NCBI GenBank assembly: GCA_029055435.1
Contig: JAIDDH010000067.1
Span: 1 to 38,165 of the forward strand
Origin: Acetatifactor sp.
Lineage (GTDB): Bacteria > Bacillota > Clostridia > Lachnospirales > Lachnospiraceae
Length of the DNA stretch: 38,165 nt
Reading direction: 5' to 3'
The notes below the pieces were generated by a model. That model was not told where the DNA came from, made no database searches, and saw only the letters and a program-made list of their open reading frames with translations. How positions within the stretch are numbered: position 1 is the first letter of the stretch; every line of letters starts with the position of its first letter. Positions 23,643 through 32,017 of the stretch are shown here, one piece after another. Both the position numbers and the translations under genes were made by a program.

Positions 23643-26633
23643 TCAGCGTGGTACCTCCACCATGACATAAGCCTCCACGATATCCAGTTCCTTCATCTGG
23701 TCAAAGCCTTCGAACACAAGACCGCACTCGAAGCCCGCTTTCACTTCCTTCACATCATCCTTGAAGCGCTTCAGGGAAGCCAGGCTGCCCTCATAAATCT
23801 GCTCGCCCTCTCTGGTAATGCGCACTTTGCAGCCTCTGCGGAACTCGCCGTCCAGCACATAGGAGCCCGCGATATTGCCGATCTGGGACGCCTTGAACAG
23901 CTGGCGCACCTCGGCATGGCCGATGATTTTCTCCTCAAAGACAGGATCCAGCATACCCTTCATGGCGGCCTCCACATCCTCGATGGCCTGATAAATTACC
24001 TTGTAAAGACGTACATCCACGCCTTCCTGCTCCGCAGTAGCTTTGGCAGTGGCGTCAGGCCGCACGTTAAAGCCAATGATAATCGCGTTGGAGGCACTTG
24101 CCAGCACCACATCGGACTCGTTGATGGCGCCCACGCCGCCGTGAATGCATTTCACTACAACTTCCTCGTTGGAAAGCTTCAACAGGGACTGCTTCACAGC
24201 TTCCACGCTGCCCTGTACATCCGCCTTGACAATCAGGTTCAGCTCCTTCAGATTGCCCTCCTGAATCTGGGAAAACAGATCGTCCAGAGACATGCCGGTC
24301 TTGGTATCCTCCAGCATCCGCTCCTTATTCTGAGCCAGATAAGTCTCGGCGAAGGACTTGGCCGTCTTGTCGCTCTCATGGGCAATGAACACCTCGCCTG
24401 CGCTGGGCACATCGGAAAGTCCCAGAATCTCCACGGGGGTGGAGGGGCCTGCCTCTTTCACTCTTCTGCCCTTGTCATCCACCATGGCTCTCACCTTGCC
24501 GTGGCTTGCGCCCGCTGAGATAAAGTCGCCCACATGCAGAGTACCCTTCTGCACCAGCACGGTAGCCACGGGACCGCGTCCCTTGTCCAGCTCCGCCTCG
24601 ATGACCAGACCTCTTGCGCGTCTGTTGGGATTTGCCTTCAGCTCCAATATGTCTGCAGTGAGCAGGATGGTCTCCAGCAGATCCTCAATACCCTGACCTG
24701 ACTTTGCGGACACCGGCACGAACTCCGTGTTGCCGCCCCAGTCGGTGGCAATCAGCTCATATTCTGTCAGCTCCTGCTTTACGCGGTCTATATTTGCGGA
24801 GGGCTTATCAATCTTATTTACAGCCACCACTATCTCGATGCCGGCGGCCTTGGCATGGCTGATTGCCTCAATGGTCTGGGGCATCACGCCGTCGTCTGCT
24901 GCCACCACCAAAATGGCGATATCCGTGGAATTGGCTCCACGCATACGCATGGCAGTAAATGCCTCATGTCCGGGCGTATCCAGGAAAGTAATCTTCCTCT
25001 CTCCCAAAGATACAGTATACGCACCGATGTGCTGTGTGATACCTCCTGCCTCCTTATCCGTCACATTTGTCTTACGGATTGCGTCAAGAAGCGAAGTCTT
25101 ACCATGATCTACATGGCCCATGACACAGATGACAGGGGGTCTCTCCACCATCGCATCTGCGGCCTCCTCTTCCTCCTTCAGGAGTTCTTCGATCACATCT
25201 ACCTTGACTTCCTTCTCACAGAGAATCTCATACTCCATGGCGATGTTCTCGGCATCCTCATAGGAAATCTCCTGATTTACGGTCACGACCTTGCCCGCCA
25301 GGAACAGCTTCTTGACAATGGCTGCAGGCTGCAGCTTCATCTTCTCTGCCAATTCCTTGATAGTGATAGTCTCGGGGAGGGTGATGACTTTGATCACTTC
25401 CTCCACCACTTCTTTCTTCTCCGGCTTGATAAATCTGCCGGGTTTATTCTTCAGCGCCTCTTCTTCCTCATAGATATGATCCTTCTTGGAGCGCTTGTTG
25501 TCCCGCTCGCGGCCGATGCGCCTCTTGTCGTCATCGCGCTTCTTTTCCATATCCTTAGTCGGAGCTTCGCCCGCAAATCCTCTGTGAGCTCCCTGCCCCG
25601 CATTGCCTCTGCTATCGCGGCCGCCACCGTTAAAGCCCCGGCCAGGGCCTGCATTATTGCCACCGCTGCGGCGATCGCCCTCGCCGCCCGGACGCCCCTG
25701 GCGATTAAAGTTGTTCGGTCTTTCTCCGTTACTTCCCTGTCTGCCATTCTGGCTACCTCCACGATTCTGATACTGCCCGTTCTGAGGTCTGCCCCCTGTT
25801 CCCTGTCCCTGACGAGCCGGTCTGTCACCCTGAGACCTGTCGCCCTGATTTCTGTCATTCTGGGGACGTCTATCGCTCTGGGGTCTGTCACTCTGAGCTC
25901 TATCGTTCTGAGGGCGTTCACTCTGAGGTCTGCCCTGATTTCTGTCGTTCTGAGGACGATCGTTCTGATTTCTCTCGGCAGGCGCGCTCTGCTGGTTTGC
26001 CGCCTGCTGAGCGGAAACCTGAGCCTTTACATTCTCATCCTCGGCATGCTTTGCGGGTTGAGGCCTGCTGCTCACCATCTGCACGGAAGGCGTGGGAGAA
26101 GGCGGGGTCAACGGCTTGATGGGACGCACAGGAGCCGGTCTTTTGTTGTTACCGCCAAAATTGCCATTTCCGCCATTGCCGCCCTGATTTCTTCCCTGAT
26201 TACCCCCGGGACGCTGCCCGTTTCCACCCGGCCGCTGTCCATTTCCACCAGAGCGTCCGCCCGACATCTTGGAATTCTGCGGGTTGCTGACAACGATAAT
26301 GCTGCTTTTCTTCTTTTTTGGCGGCTCTGCTGCCTTGGGCTGCTCCGTTGCCTTGGGCTGATCTGCTGCCTTAGGTTGCTCCGCCGGGGCGCTCTCCTCT
26401 GTCTTAGAAGCTGCAGGCTTTGCACTCTCAGCCTTGGATGACTCCGCAGACTTTGCATTTGCATCGTTTCCCCCGGTCTTCCCAAACTTATTTCTCACCA
26501 GCTCTGCGGCATCTTCTTCCAGAGAGCTCTGGGCCGCCTTTGCCTGAATACCATTTTCCTGCAGAAAGCTCAATATATCTTTACTTTGCTTATCCAATTC
26601 TTTTGCAAGCTCATGTACTTTGATTTTCGCCAT
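23643..26633 (-). CDS. infB: Translation initiation factor IF-2
   Basis: 996 residues. The GTPase brings fMet-tRNA to the 30S subunit and aids subunit joining. An N-terminal IF2N domain ([20 protein letters not shown]) is followed by a very long low-complexity linker (about 55-385: QPKAA repeats, Gly/Asn-rich runs, and [11 protein letters not shown]-type repeats), a second IF2N-like domain (about 415-475) and the G domain with GHVDHGKT (506-513), DTPGH (552-556) and NKID (606-609), then domains II-IV to the end. The start at 26633 follows GGAGGAAAGC; an ATG four codons upstream has no site. Family B copy 1 begins two bases after the stop. Confidence 0.97.
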   Translation of the reverse strand: MAKIKVHELAKELDKQSKDILSFLQENGIQAKAAQSSLEEDAAELVRNKFGKTGGNDANAKSAESSKAESAKPAASKTEESAPAEQPKAADQPKATEQPKAAEPPKKKKSSIIVVSNPQNSKMSGGRSGGNGQRPGGNGQRPGGNQGRNQGGNGGNGNFGGNNKRPAPVRPIKPLTPPSPTPSVQMVSSRPQPAKHAEDENVKAQVSAQQAANQQSAPAERNQNDRPQNDRNQGRPQSERPQNDRAQSDRPQSDRRPQNDRNQGDRSQGDRPARQGQGTGGRPQNGQYQNRGGSQNGRQGSNGERPNNFNRQGRPGGEGDRRSGGNNAGPGRGFNGGGRDSRGNAGQGAHRGFAGEAPTKDMEKKRDDDKRRIGRERDNKRSKKDHIYEEEEALKNKPGRFIKPEKKEVVEEVIKVITLPETITIKELAEKMKLQPAAIVKKLFLAGKVVTVNQEISYEDAENIAMEYEILCEKEVKVDVIEELLKEEEEAADAMVERPPVICVMGHVDHGKTSLLDAIRKTNVTDKEAGGITQHIGAYTVSLGERKITFLDTPGHEAFTAMRMRGANSTDIAILVVAADDGVMPQTIEAISHAKAAGIEIVVAVNKIDKPSANIDRVKQELTEYELIATDWGGNTEFVPVSAKSGQGIEDLLETILLTADILELKANPNRRARGLVIEAELDKGRGPVATVLVQKGTLHVGDFISAGASHGKVRAMVDDKGRRVKEAGPSTPVEILGLSDVPSAGEVFIAHESDKTAKSFAETYLAQNKERMLEDTKTGMSLDDLFSQIQEGNLKELNLIVKADVQGSVEAVKQSLLKLSNEEVVVKCIHGGVGAINESDVVLASASNAIIIGFNVRPDATAKATAEQEGVDVRLYKVIYQAIEDVEAAMKGMLDPVFEEKIIGHAEVRQLFKASQIGNIAGSYVLDGEFRRGCKVRITREGEQIYEGSLASLKRFKDDVKEVKAGFECGLVFEGFDQMKELDIVEAYVMVEVPR

Positions 26634-26676
26634 GCTTTCCTCCATTTCCTGTCACCGCTCACACAAGCGGCGACAA

Positions 26677-26988
26677 TTACATTTCCAACTGTCTGACAAT
26701 CGCCTCTGCCAATCCCGCGTCACGCACTCCCAGCGACGAGCGCATATCCTTGCCGATTGCCCTGCCCAGTTCCTCCTTGGTACCGAATTCACGAACCGGG
26801 ACTTCATAAAATCTGCATTTATCCGTAAACAGCTTCTTGGTGTTCGCCGATGCATCCTCCGCGATAATCACCAGCACGGCGGTTCCGCTCTTGACCGCCT
26901 CCAATGTCTGGAATTCACCGCTCACCAGATTGCGCCCTCTCATGGCAAGTCCAAGCAGCGACAAAACTTTACTCTGCTGCAAGCTCAT
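26677..26988 (-). CDS. ylxQ: L7Ae-family ribosomal/kink-turn RNA-binding protein
   Basis: 103 residues of the L7Ae/L30e/S12e/Gadd45 fold, as in B. subtilis YlxQ, which sits in the same nusA-infB cluster. Seen: LSLLGLAMRGRNLVSGEFQTLEAV, then AVLVIIAEDASANTKKLF and REFGTKEELGRAIGKDMRSSLGV. It probably binds structured RNA; the partner is not known from sequence. The start at 26988 follows GGAG by five bases and lies within the last codons of ylxR; the longer frame to 27021 is less likely. Confidence 0.9.
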   Translation of the reverse strand: MSLQQSKVLSLLGLAMRGRNLVSGEFQTLEAVKSGTAVLVIIAEDASANTKKLFTDKCRFYEVPVREFGTKEELGRAIGKDMRSSLGVRDAGLAEAIVRQLEM

Positions 26989-27244
26989 CAAACTCCTTTT
27001 CCAAAGCGTCATATACTTCATTGGGGATGCTCATTTTGAAGGAGCGCTCCAAGCCTTTATTTTTCCGGGCTTTCTGCAGACATTCCCTGCTTTTACAAAC
27101 ATATGCGCCTCTTCCATTCTTCTTGCCTGACGTGTCCAGACAAATTCTATCGTCCTCAGCCGCTTTCAACACACGCAGCATCTCTTTCTTGCTCTTCATT
27201 TCTCCGCAGCCGACGCACTGTCTCAATGGGATTTTTTTCGCCAT
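26969..27244 (-). CDS. ylxR: YlxR family (DUF448) RNA-binding protein
   Basis: 91 residues with the YlxR pattern: PLRQCVGCGEMKSKKEMLRV, DTSGKKNGRGAYVCKSRECLQKA, and a basic middle. The fold is known for this family; it is described as a nucleoid- or RNA-associated regulator and is always near nusA and infB. The gene lies 8 nt after nusA and overlaps ylxQ by 20 nt, which implies coupled translation. GGAGGAG lies 12 bases upstream of the ATG, at the end of nusA. Confidence 0.92.
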   Translation of the reverse strand: MAKKIPLRQCVGCGEMKSKKEMLRVLKAAEDDRICLDTSGKKNGRGAYVCKSRECLQKARKNKGLERSFKMSIPNEVYDALEKEFDELAAE

Positions 27245-27252
27245 GGGAACAA

Positions 27253-28455
27253 TTACTCCTCCGTTCCTTCCTCGTATCCGTCTTCGGCATATCCATCCTC
27301 AGCATATCCGTCCCCGGCATACTCGCCGTCATATTCGCCCTGATATTCCTCTTCATACTCCTCGTCATCGTACTCGTCATCCACATAATCCTCATAACGG
27401 AAGCCCGGAGCATCCTTGGCCTGTGTCTCGGATTTAATGTCGATCTTGTATCCGGTCAGACGTGCCGCCAATCTCGCATTCTGACCCTCTTTACCGATAG
27501 CGAGGGAAAGCTGATAGTCAGGAACCACCACCTTCGCCGTCTTCTCGTCAGGGTCTGCAAACACGGCAACCACCTTTGCGGGAGACAGCGCATTCTGAAT
27601 CAGATTGCCGGGATTCTCATCCCAGGGGATAATATCGATCTTCTCACCCCTAAGCTCTTCCACAATGGCATTTACCCTTGCGCCGTTCATACCCACACAC
27701 GCGCCCACCGCGTCCACATTGGGATTGTTGCTCCAAACCGCAATCTTGGTACGGCTTCCAGCCTCACGCGCAATACTCATGATCTCCACAGTCCCGTCCT
27801 TGATTTCCATCACCTCGGACTCGAAGAGACGCTTTACCAGCTCGGGATGGGTGCGGCTCACGTTGATGCGGGGACCCTTGGAGGTGTTTTTCACCTCTAA
27901 AATATAAACCTTGATGCGCTCGGTGGGCCTGAACACTTCACCCTTTACCTGCTCACTCTCAGCAAGCATCGCATCCGCCTTGCCCAGATTGATGCTGATA
28001 TTTCTGCCGATATTGCGCTGAACCACACCGGTGACCACATCCTTTTCCTTCTCATAGTACTGATTATAGATTACGCTTCTCTCCTCCTCGCGGATTTTCT
28101 GCAAAATCACGTTCTTGGCATTCTGCGTCGCGATACGTCCGAACTCCTTGGACTTGATCTCCACGTTCAGCATATCGCCGACCTGTGCCTTTTTGGAGAG
28201 TTCCTGCGCATCCTCCAGTGCAATCTGCAGGCAGTTATCCTCCACATCCTCCTGGGATTCCACTACCTCCTTCTCTGCATACACCAGAAAATCACAGGTC
28301 TCACGATCGATCTCCACATGCACATTATCCGCCTTGCCAAAATGGTTCTTGCAGGCGGTGAGCAGCGAATTCTCAATAGCCTCAAACAGCGTCTCCTTGC
28401 TGATCTCCTTCTCCTTTTCCAGAATATCCAGTGCTTCCATTAATTCCTTATTCAT
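27253..28455 (-). CDS. nusA: Transcription termination/antitermination factor NusA
   Basis: 400 residues. An N-terminal RNA polymerase-binding domain (to about 125), an S1 domain (about 135-200, VVTGVVQRNIGRNISINLG), then two KH domains (GACVGMNGARVNAIVEEL near 253; SLAIGKEGQNARLAARLTG near 318). The C-terminal tail after about 345 is strongly acidic and Tyr/Gly-rich, with short repeats of AEDGY type. It modulates pausing and termination. The start at 28455 is the second of two adjacent ATGs, five bases after GGAGG. It follows rimP by 100 nt. Confidence 0.96.
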   Translation of the reverse strand: MNKELMEALDILEKEKEISKETLFEAIENSLLTACKNHFGKADNVHVEIDRETCDFLVYAEKEVVESQEDVEDNCLQIALEDAQELSKKAQVGDMLNVEIKSKEFGRIATQNAKNVILQKIREEERSVIYNQYYEKEKDVVTGVVQRNIGRNISINLGKADAMLAESEQVKGEVFRPTERIKVYILEVKNTSKGPRINVSRTHPELVKRLFESEVMEIKDGTVEIMSIAREAGSRTKIAVWSNNPNVDAVGACVGMNGARVNAIVEELRGEKIDIIPWDENPGNLIQNALSPAKVVAVFADPDEKTAKVVVPDYQLSLAIGKEGQNARLAARLTGYKIDIKSETQAKDAPGFRYEDYVDDEYDDEEYEEEYQGEYDGEYAGDGYAEDGYAEDGYEEGTEE

Positions 28456-28555
28456 CATTTCCTCCGTTTCCGGCTTTCGCCTTGTTCTTTTCTATTTTTT
28501 ATTGCGTTTAGATTCGATTTGTTGCATTATGTTCTCTGCCACTTTGCACTCATTG

Positions 28556-29020
28556 CTAAAAATCCAGTCCAAGACGGACCAATGCAATATCCTCACGACG
28601 GAAAACGCGTTCCTCGCCCTCCTCGTCGATCGCAAGCGTCTCCTCGTCAAAGCGCAGCAATGTGCCGGCAAATTCCTTCCTCTTATCGATGGGCTTAAAC
28701 AGCTTGACCTCCACCGCCTCACCGATACTCTTTGCCAGATGCTTATCTTTCTTTAATGTCCGCCCAAGCCCCGGACTGGACACCTCCAGAATATAAGCGT
28801 CGGGAATAAAATCTTCCCGATCCAGCGCATCCGACAGCGGACGGCTCACATTCTCACAGTCCAGAATATTCACGCCCTCCGGCTTGTCGATATACACACG
28901 CAGATAATAATCGCTGCCCTCCTTCACATACTCCACATCATAGATCTCCACGCCGTTTGCGGCGGCGATGGGCGTAAGCAGCTCCTCCGTGCGGCTCTCA
29001 TAATTCTCCCGTTTTGACAT
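28556..29020 (-). CDS. rimP: Ribosome maturation factor RimP
   Basis: 154 residues, usual length, needed for 30S maturation. Family marks: VEIYDVEYVKEGSDYYLRVYID, the central SRPLSDALDREDFIPDAYILEVSSPGLGR region and the C-terminal SH3-like part (GEAVEVKLFKPIDKRKEFAG). GGAGGAG lies just upstream of the ATG. It is the first gene of the operon through ribF and has a consensus promoter with a leader of about 110 nt that carries a hairpin. Confidence 0.95.
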   Translation of the reverse strand: MSKRENYESRTEELLTPIAAANGVEIYDVEYVKEGSDYYLRVYIDKPEGVNILDCENVSRPLSDALDREDFIPDAYILEVSSPGLGRTLKKDKHLAKSIGEAVEVKLFKPIDKRKEFAGTLLRFDEETLAIDEEGEERVFRREDIALVRLGLDF

Positions 29021-29086
29021 CCCACTCCTCCTTATATTCAGCCGTCAGACAATCTGCCGGACTGACACGCTGCCAGACAAAGAAGA

Positions 29087-29109
29087 AAGAGTGGCGCGCG
29101 TCCACTCTT
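29087..29109 (-). promoter_or_regulatory. Terminator-like hairpin in the rimP-nusA-infB leader
   Basis: On the minus strand AAGAGTGG and CCACTCTT form an 8-bp stem with a 7-nt loop, followed by TCTTCTTTG. It lies about 25 nt after the -10 box and about 65 nt before rimP. It could attenuate the operon, for example under NusA feedback, but it may simply be a leader structure. Confidence 0.5.
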
Positions 29110-29134
29110 ACTAATCTACCTTTATGCTATTGAA

Positions 29135-29163
29135 AGTATAGACCCAAAATCAGGAAATGTCAA
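29135..29163 (-). promoter_or_regulatory. rimP-nusA-infB operon promoter
   Basis: Minus-strand TTGACA (29158-29163), 17 nt, TATACT (29135-29140). It is back to back with the tRNA-Gly promoter on the other strand; the two -35 boxes are 23 bp apart. Confidence 0.82.
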
Positions 29164-29186
29164 CGGATTTTTTTAGATTTTTGTTG

Positions 29187-29215
29187 TTGACATCCCCGGA
29201 TTCCTATAGTATAAT
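29187..29215 (+). promoter_or_regulatory. tRNA-Gly promoter
   Basis: Plus-strand TTGACA (29187-29192), 17 nt, TATAAT (29210-29215): a full consensus promoter 35 nt upstream of the tRNA. Confidence 0.85.
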
Positions 29216-29250
29216 TCTTTTTGTTCGTAAGTACACTATTTATACGACAT

Positions 29251-29322
<72 letters not shown>

Positions 29323-29429
29323 TTTTATTTTTCAAGAAACCAAGAGAAATCAATGATATCATAGATAACTGGGTTATCCAAATGAAACACGCCACCATTT
29401 TGAATACCAAGACGCAAGCGAAAATGTAC

Positions 29430-29460
29430 TTGTCAAGTCTTTTTTTTTTGAGTTTATAAT
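29430..29460 (+). promoter_or_regulatory. Candidate promoter of the small lipoprotein gene
   Basis: Plus-strand TTGTCA (29430-29435), 19 nt spacer with a T run, TATAAT (29455-29460), 38 nt before the ATG. The -35 overlaps the palindrome ACTTGTCAAGT. The rest of 29323-29429 shows no feature I can name. Confidence 0.5.
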
Positions 29461-29497
29461 CATTCTAATATTACACGCATATGGGAGAATACATTTA

Positions 29498-29848
29498 ATG
29501 ATGAAAAAGATGAAAATAATTTTAGCAATGGCAATATGCTGTTGTTTTCTTATGACAGGCTGTGGAGATAACTCCGTTCAAGAAGCAAAAGAATGTGCCG
29601 ATAACGTTTTAGCTTGCTATGATAGCGTTAAATATTATGAAGATATGATAGCAGATAGTACAGATGCAAATTTAATAAAAGAAATGAAACTTGAAAAAGG
29701 TCTCAATGAAGCATTGATGCAGGATTATATAGATGATTTTGGTGATAAATATGCCGAATTATCGGAAAGCGGAAAAAAAGAAGTAGATGAATATATCACA
29801 AAAACTTTTGATGAGAGAATTTATAACATATTATTTGGAATTAAATAA
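29498..29848 (+). CDS. Small lipoprotein, function unknown
   Basis: 116 residues. A lysine-rich start, a hydrophobic stretch (7-19) and the lipobox LMTGC (about 18-22) mark a lipoprotein anchored to the outer face of the membrane. The mature part is acidic and helical (AKECADNVLACYDSVKYYED, SESGKKEVDEYITKTFDER). No family is recognised. It is one of only two genes on the plus strand, is much richer in A+T than the surrounding operons, has its own promoter candidate and a good terminator, and lies directly behind a tRNA gene, all of which suggest an acquired small cassette. Confidence 0.82.
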   Translation: MMKKMKIILAMAICCCFLMTGCGDNSVQEAKECADNVLACYDSVKYYEDMIADSTDANLIKEMKLEKGLNEALMQDYIDDFGDKYAELSESGKKEVDEYITKTFDERIYNILFGIK

Positions 29849-29872
29849 TGTAGAGATTAATAAAATTGTATG

Positions 29873-29904
29873 GGCTGCCTTAACAAAGGCAGCCTTCTTT
29901 TTTA
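29873..29904 (+). terminator. Terminator of the small lipoprotein gene
   Basis: GGCTGCCTT and AAGGCAGCC form a 9-bp stem with a 4-nt loop (29873-29894), followed by TTCTTTTTTATT. It touches the nagZ stop from the other side and may also act weakly on the minus strand. Confidence 0.88.
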
Positions 29905-31224
29905 TTCCGCAATTCTGTCTGCGTATTTAATCCGGTACACTCTTCTCAGAGAATCATTGATGCGCTCCTCGGAAATCACGCCGCTCTGCACAGCCTCCAG
30001 CACACCATTATATGCTTTCTCAAAATCCTCTGGCATCAAAATCATATCACAACCCGCGCGCAGCGCCAGAACCGCAGCCTCGCCCGCCTCATAATAATTG
30101 GAAATCGCCGCGATGCTCATGGAATCTGTGATAATCACACCGTCAAAGCCCAGTTCCCGGCGCAGGATATCCGTCACCACCGCAGAAGACATGGAACAAG
30201 GGGTATTGTCTCCGGCCAGAGAGGAAGCCGCCATGTGGCTCACCATCACCATGTCTGCCCCTGCGTCAATGCCGGCCTGAAATACCACAAATTCATTAGC
30301 CCTAAAATCCTCGGCGCTTCTGTCTGTGGAGGCAAGCCCTTCATCCGTGTTCTGAGCAGTGCTCCCCATGCCGGGAAAATGCTTCAGACACGCGCTGACA
30401 TGCTGCTCCTTCAGCCCCTGCACCATGGATGTGACACAGGGACTCACCTTGTCTGCCTCGGAGCCGTAGGCGCGGTTCTTCATAATAGAATTATCCACAC
30501 TATTCAAATCTGCAACCGGCGCAAGATTCAGATTAAATCCATATTCCTTCAGATAACTGCCCATGGCGCTGCCCGCTGCGTAAGCCTTGTCGGCCCCGCC
30601 ATTCTCCGCCTGCGCCTTTGCATTATCCTGCTTATCCACCAGACCCTTTTCCGCCAGCGGGCTGATGCTGCCGCCCTCATCCTCCACTGCGATAAACAGC
30701 GGATAATTGGAATAGAGCTTGGTAGTTTCAATCATTTCCTTAAATTGTTCCGCACTTTGAATATTTTTGGTTTGGTATATGATACCTCCCACCGAATATT
30801 TCGTCAAAGCCTCCTTGGTACCGTCCCCCGCCTTCACGGCAGTGGTCACTCCTGTGATGGACTCGGGCGTCACGATAAACAGCCCCGCTACCTTATCCTC
30901 CAGAGGCATCACCTCGATACCCGCATTCACAATCTCATCCAGCTTCTGCTCGGGCGTCAGTTCCACAACTACAGGCACGTCTTCAGACTCCTTCGTTGAC
31001 TCCTCAATACTCTCCTCGTCCCCTAACATCTGATCCACCTGCTCCTGCTTTTGCTGCTCCCGTCTATGGCTCTCCTTTGTCAGATACTGTACGCCAAACA
31101 CGACTCCCGCCGCAAACGCTATCACAAAAGCCGCCACTGTGGCATATGCCAGAACCTGATTCCGTATGCGGCGCTTTCTCCTCGCTTCCCTTTTCTCCTG
31201 CTGTTCCTGTATATTCTGCTCCAT
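29902..31224 (-). CDS. Membrane-anchored glycoside hydrolase family 3 beta-N-acetylhexosaminidase (NagZ-like)
   Basis: 440 residues. A basic cytoplasmic start (1-21), one membrane span (about 22-48) and a charged Glu/Ser-rich linker (55-90) place a GH3 domain outside the cell. Motifs: EDEGG (181-185), NLAPVADLN, KHFPGMGST (281-289, the loop with the His that acts in NagZ-type catalysis is expected nearby), and GVIITDSMSIAA with the nucleophile D367. It probably removes terminal beta-GlcNAc from peptidoglycan fragments. The usual KHFPGHGDT reads KHFPGMGST here, so the catalytic His of NagZ enzymes appears replaced by Met. GGAG lies before the ATG. Confidence 0.9.
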   Translation of the reverse strand: MEQNIQEQQEKREARRKRRIRNQVLAYATVAAFVIAFAAGVVFGVQYLTKESHRREQQKQEQVDQMLGDEESIEESTKESEDVPVVVELTPEQKLDEIVNAGIEVMPLEDKVAGLFIVTPESITGVTTAVKAGDGTKEALTKYSVGGIIYQTKNIQSAEQFKEMIETTKLYSNYPLFIAVEDEGGSISPLAEKGLVDKQDNAKAQAENGGADKAYAAGSAMGSYLKEYGFNLNLAPVADLNSVDNSIMKNRAYGSEADKVSPCVTSMVQGLKEQHVSACLKHFPGMGSTAQNTDEGLASTDRSAEDFRANEFVVFQAGIDAGADMVMVSHMAASSLAGDNTPCSMSSAVVTDILRRELGFDGVIITDSMSIAAISNYYEAGEAAVLALRAGCDMILMPEDFEKAYNGVLEAVQSGVISEERINDSLRRVYRIKYADRIAE

Positions 31225-31364
31225 ATTGCAGCTCCTTTAATGCTATCTTACTACTTATACTGTCCATCATACCTTACTTTTCGACATTTTTCTACTGCTA
31301 AATCCCTCTTTATGAAAATTTAAAGAATTTCCCGCAAAGCACACAGGCTACAGGTACATAATGC

Positions 31365-31403
31365 GAGAGAGCGTATCGACCTTTATCGTCAATACGCTCT
31401 CTC
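31365..31403 (-). other. Perfect 12-bp hairpin downstream of the small AT-rich transcription unit
   Basis: GAGAGAGCGTAT pairs with ATACGCTCTCTC around a 15-nt loop. It is not followed by a U tract on either strand, so it is not a standard terminator. It lies about 400 nt downstream of the promoter at 31802-31830 and upstream of nagZ. Confidence 0.6.
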
Positions 31404-31496
31404 AAACTATGCTATCCAATGGACTGCTACCTCGCTTTCTTCATTATTCTTTTGTTTTAACAATATCATTTAATCTACTATTCAATTCTTAATGCT

Positions 31497-31703
31497 TTAT
31501 TCAGTTTTGAACCTTTCGGTTTGTACCTTCCATTTTCTCCATTGTACTCTTTCCACTTCTCTTTCGTATCGGATACTGTAACGTTCCAAATGGTTTAATA
31601 TTCTTTGGTAATGCGCTACTTTTTCTTCTGTGTACTCGATTAATCTATATGAATCTTTCTTCAGGGGAAATACCCTTTGTAACTCAATTCTTTGGTACTT
31701 CAA
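31497..31703 (-). CDS. Doubtful small basic ORF
   Basis: 68 codons, rich in Arg, Glu and Tyr, helical in pattern (YRLIEYTEEKVAHYQRILNH, RYEREVERVQWRKWKVQ). The only possible start nearby is TTG (31703) without a ribosome binding site; the frame is open a little farther upstream. A consensus promoter and an AGGAGG (about 31748-31753) lie upstream, but that site leads only to a very short frame. It may be a real small protein, a decayed gene, or an untranslated RNA. No family is recognised. Confidence 0.35.
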   Translation of the reverse strand: MKYQRIELQRVFPLKKDSYRLIEYTEEKVAHYQRILNHLERYSIRYEREVERVQWRKWKVQTERFKTE

Positions 31704-31801
31704 TGGAAGATATTTAAATTTTAAATTATCGTGTTAGGTGGACCGTACCTCCTTTTCTTTAGATTTGTTAGTTTTTTTATCTCTTGTTTGTTGTTAATGT
31801 T

Positions 31802-31830
31802 ACTATAACAGCTTTCCCGACATTTGTCAA
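31802..31830 (-). promoter_or_regulatory. Strong promoter in the AT-rich interval between ilvE and nagZ
   Basis: Minus-strand TTGACA (31825-31830), 17 nt, TATAGT (31802-31807). It points at the doubtful ORF 31497-31703 and the hairpin at 31365-31403. An AAAGGAGG follows about 50 nt downstream. The interval 31225-32017 otherwise holds only the ilvE terminator. Confidence 0.7.
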
Positions 31831-31941
31831 CACATTTTCTCAAATTTTTTTATATTTTTTGCTTACTTTTTTATTGTTATACAATTTTCAGCAAATTTTC
31901 CATTTTTCGACAAATAGCGACTCATTTATTTCAGAAAAAAG

Positions 31942-31988
31942 GAGCCTGCGTCTCTCCGTCTATACATCGCCGGGAGATACGCAGGCTC
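31942..31988 (-). terminator. ilvE terminator
   Basis: On the minus strand GAGCCTGCGTATCTCC pairs with GGAGAGACGCAGGCTC (one mismatch) around a loop of about 15 nt, followed by CTTTTTTCTG. It begins about 30 nt after the ilvE stop. Confidence 0.92.
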
Positions 31989-32017
31989 TCTTATACATAG
32001 TCAATATAATCAATTTA

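Noticed and set aside
25480-26280. Repeat-rich segment as a CRISPR-like or minisatellite array
   Set aside because: The repeats are short, irregular, in frame and part of the IF-2 linker; no spacer structure.
24855-26441. 528-codon plus-strand frame opposite infB
   Set aside because: It mirrors the IF-2 G domain and its low-complexity linker; the low complexity keeps stops away by chance.
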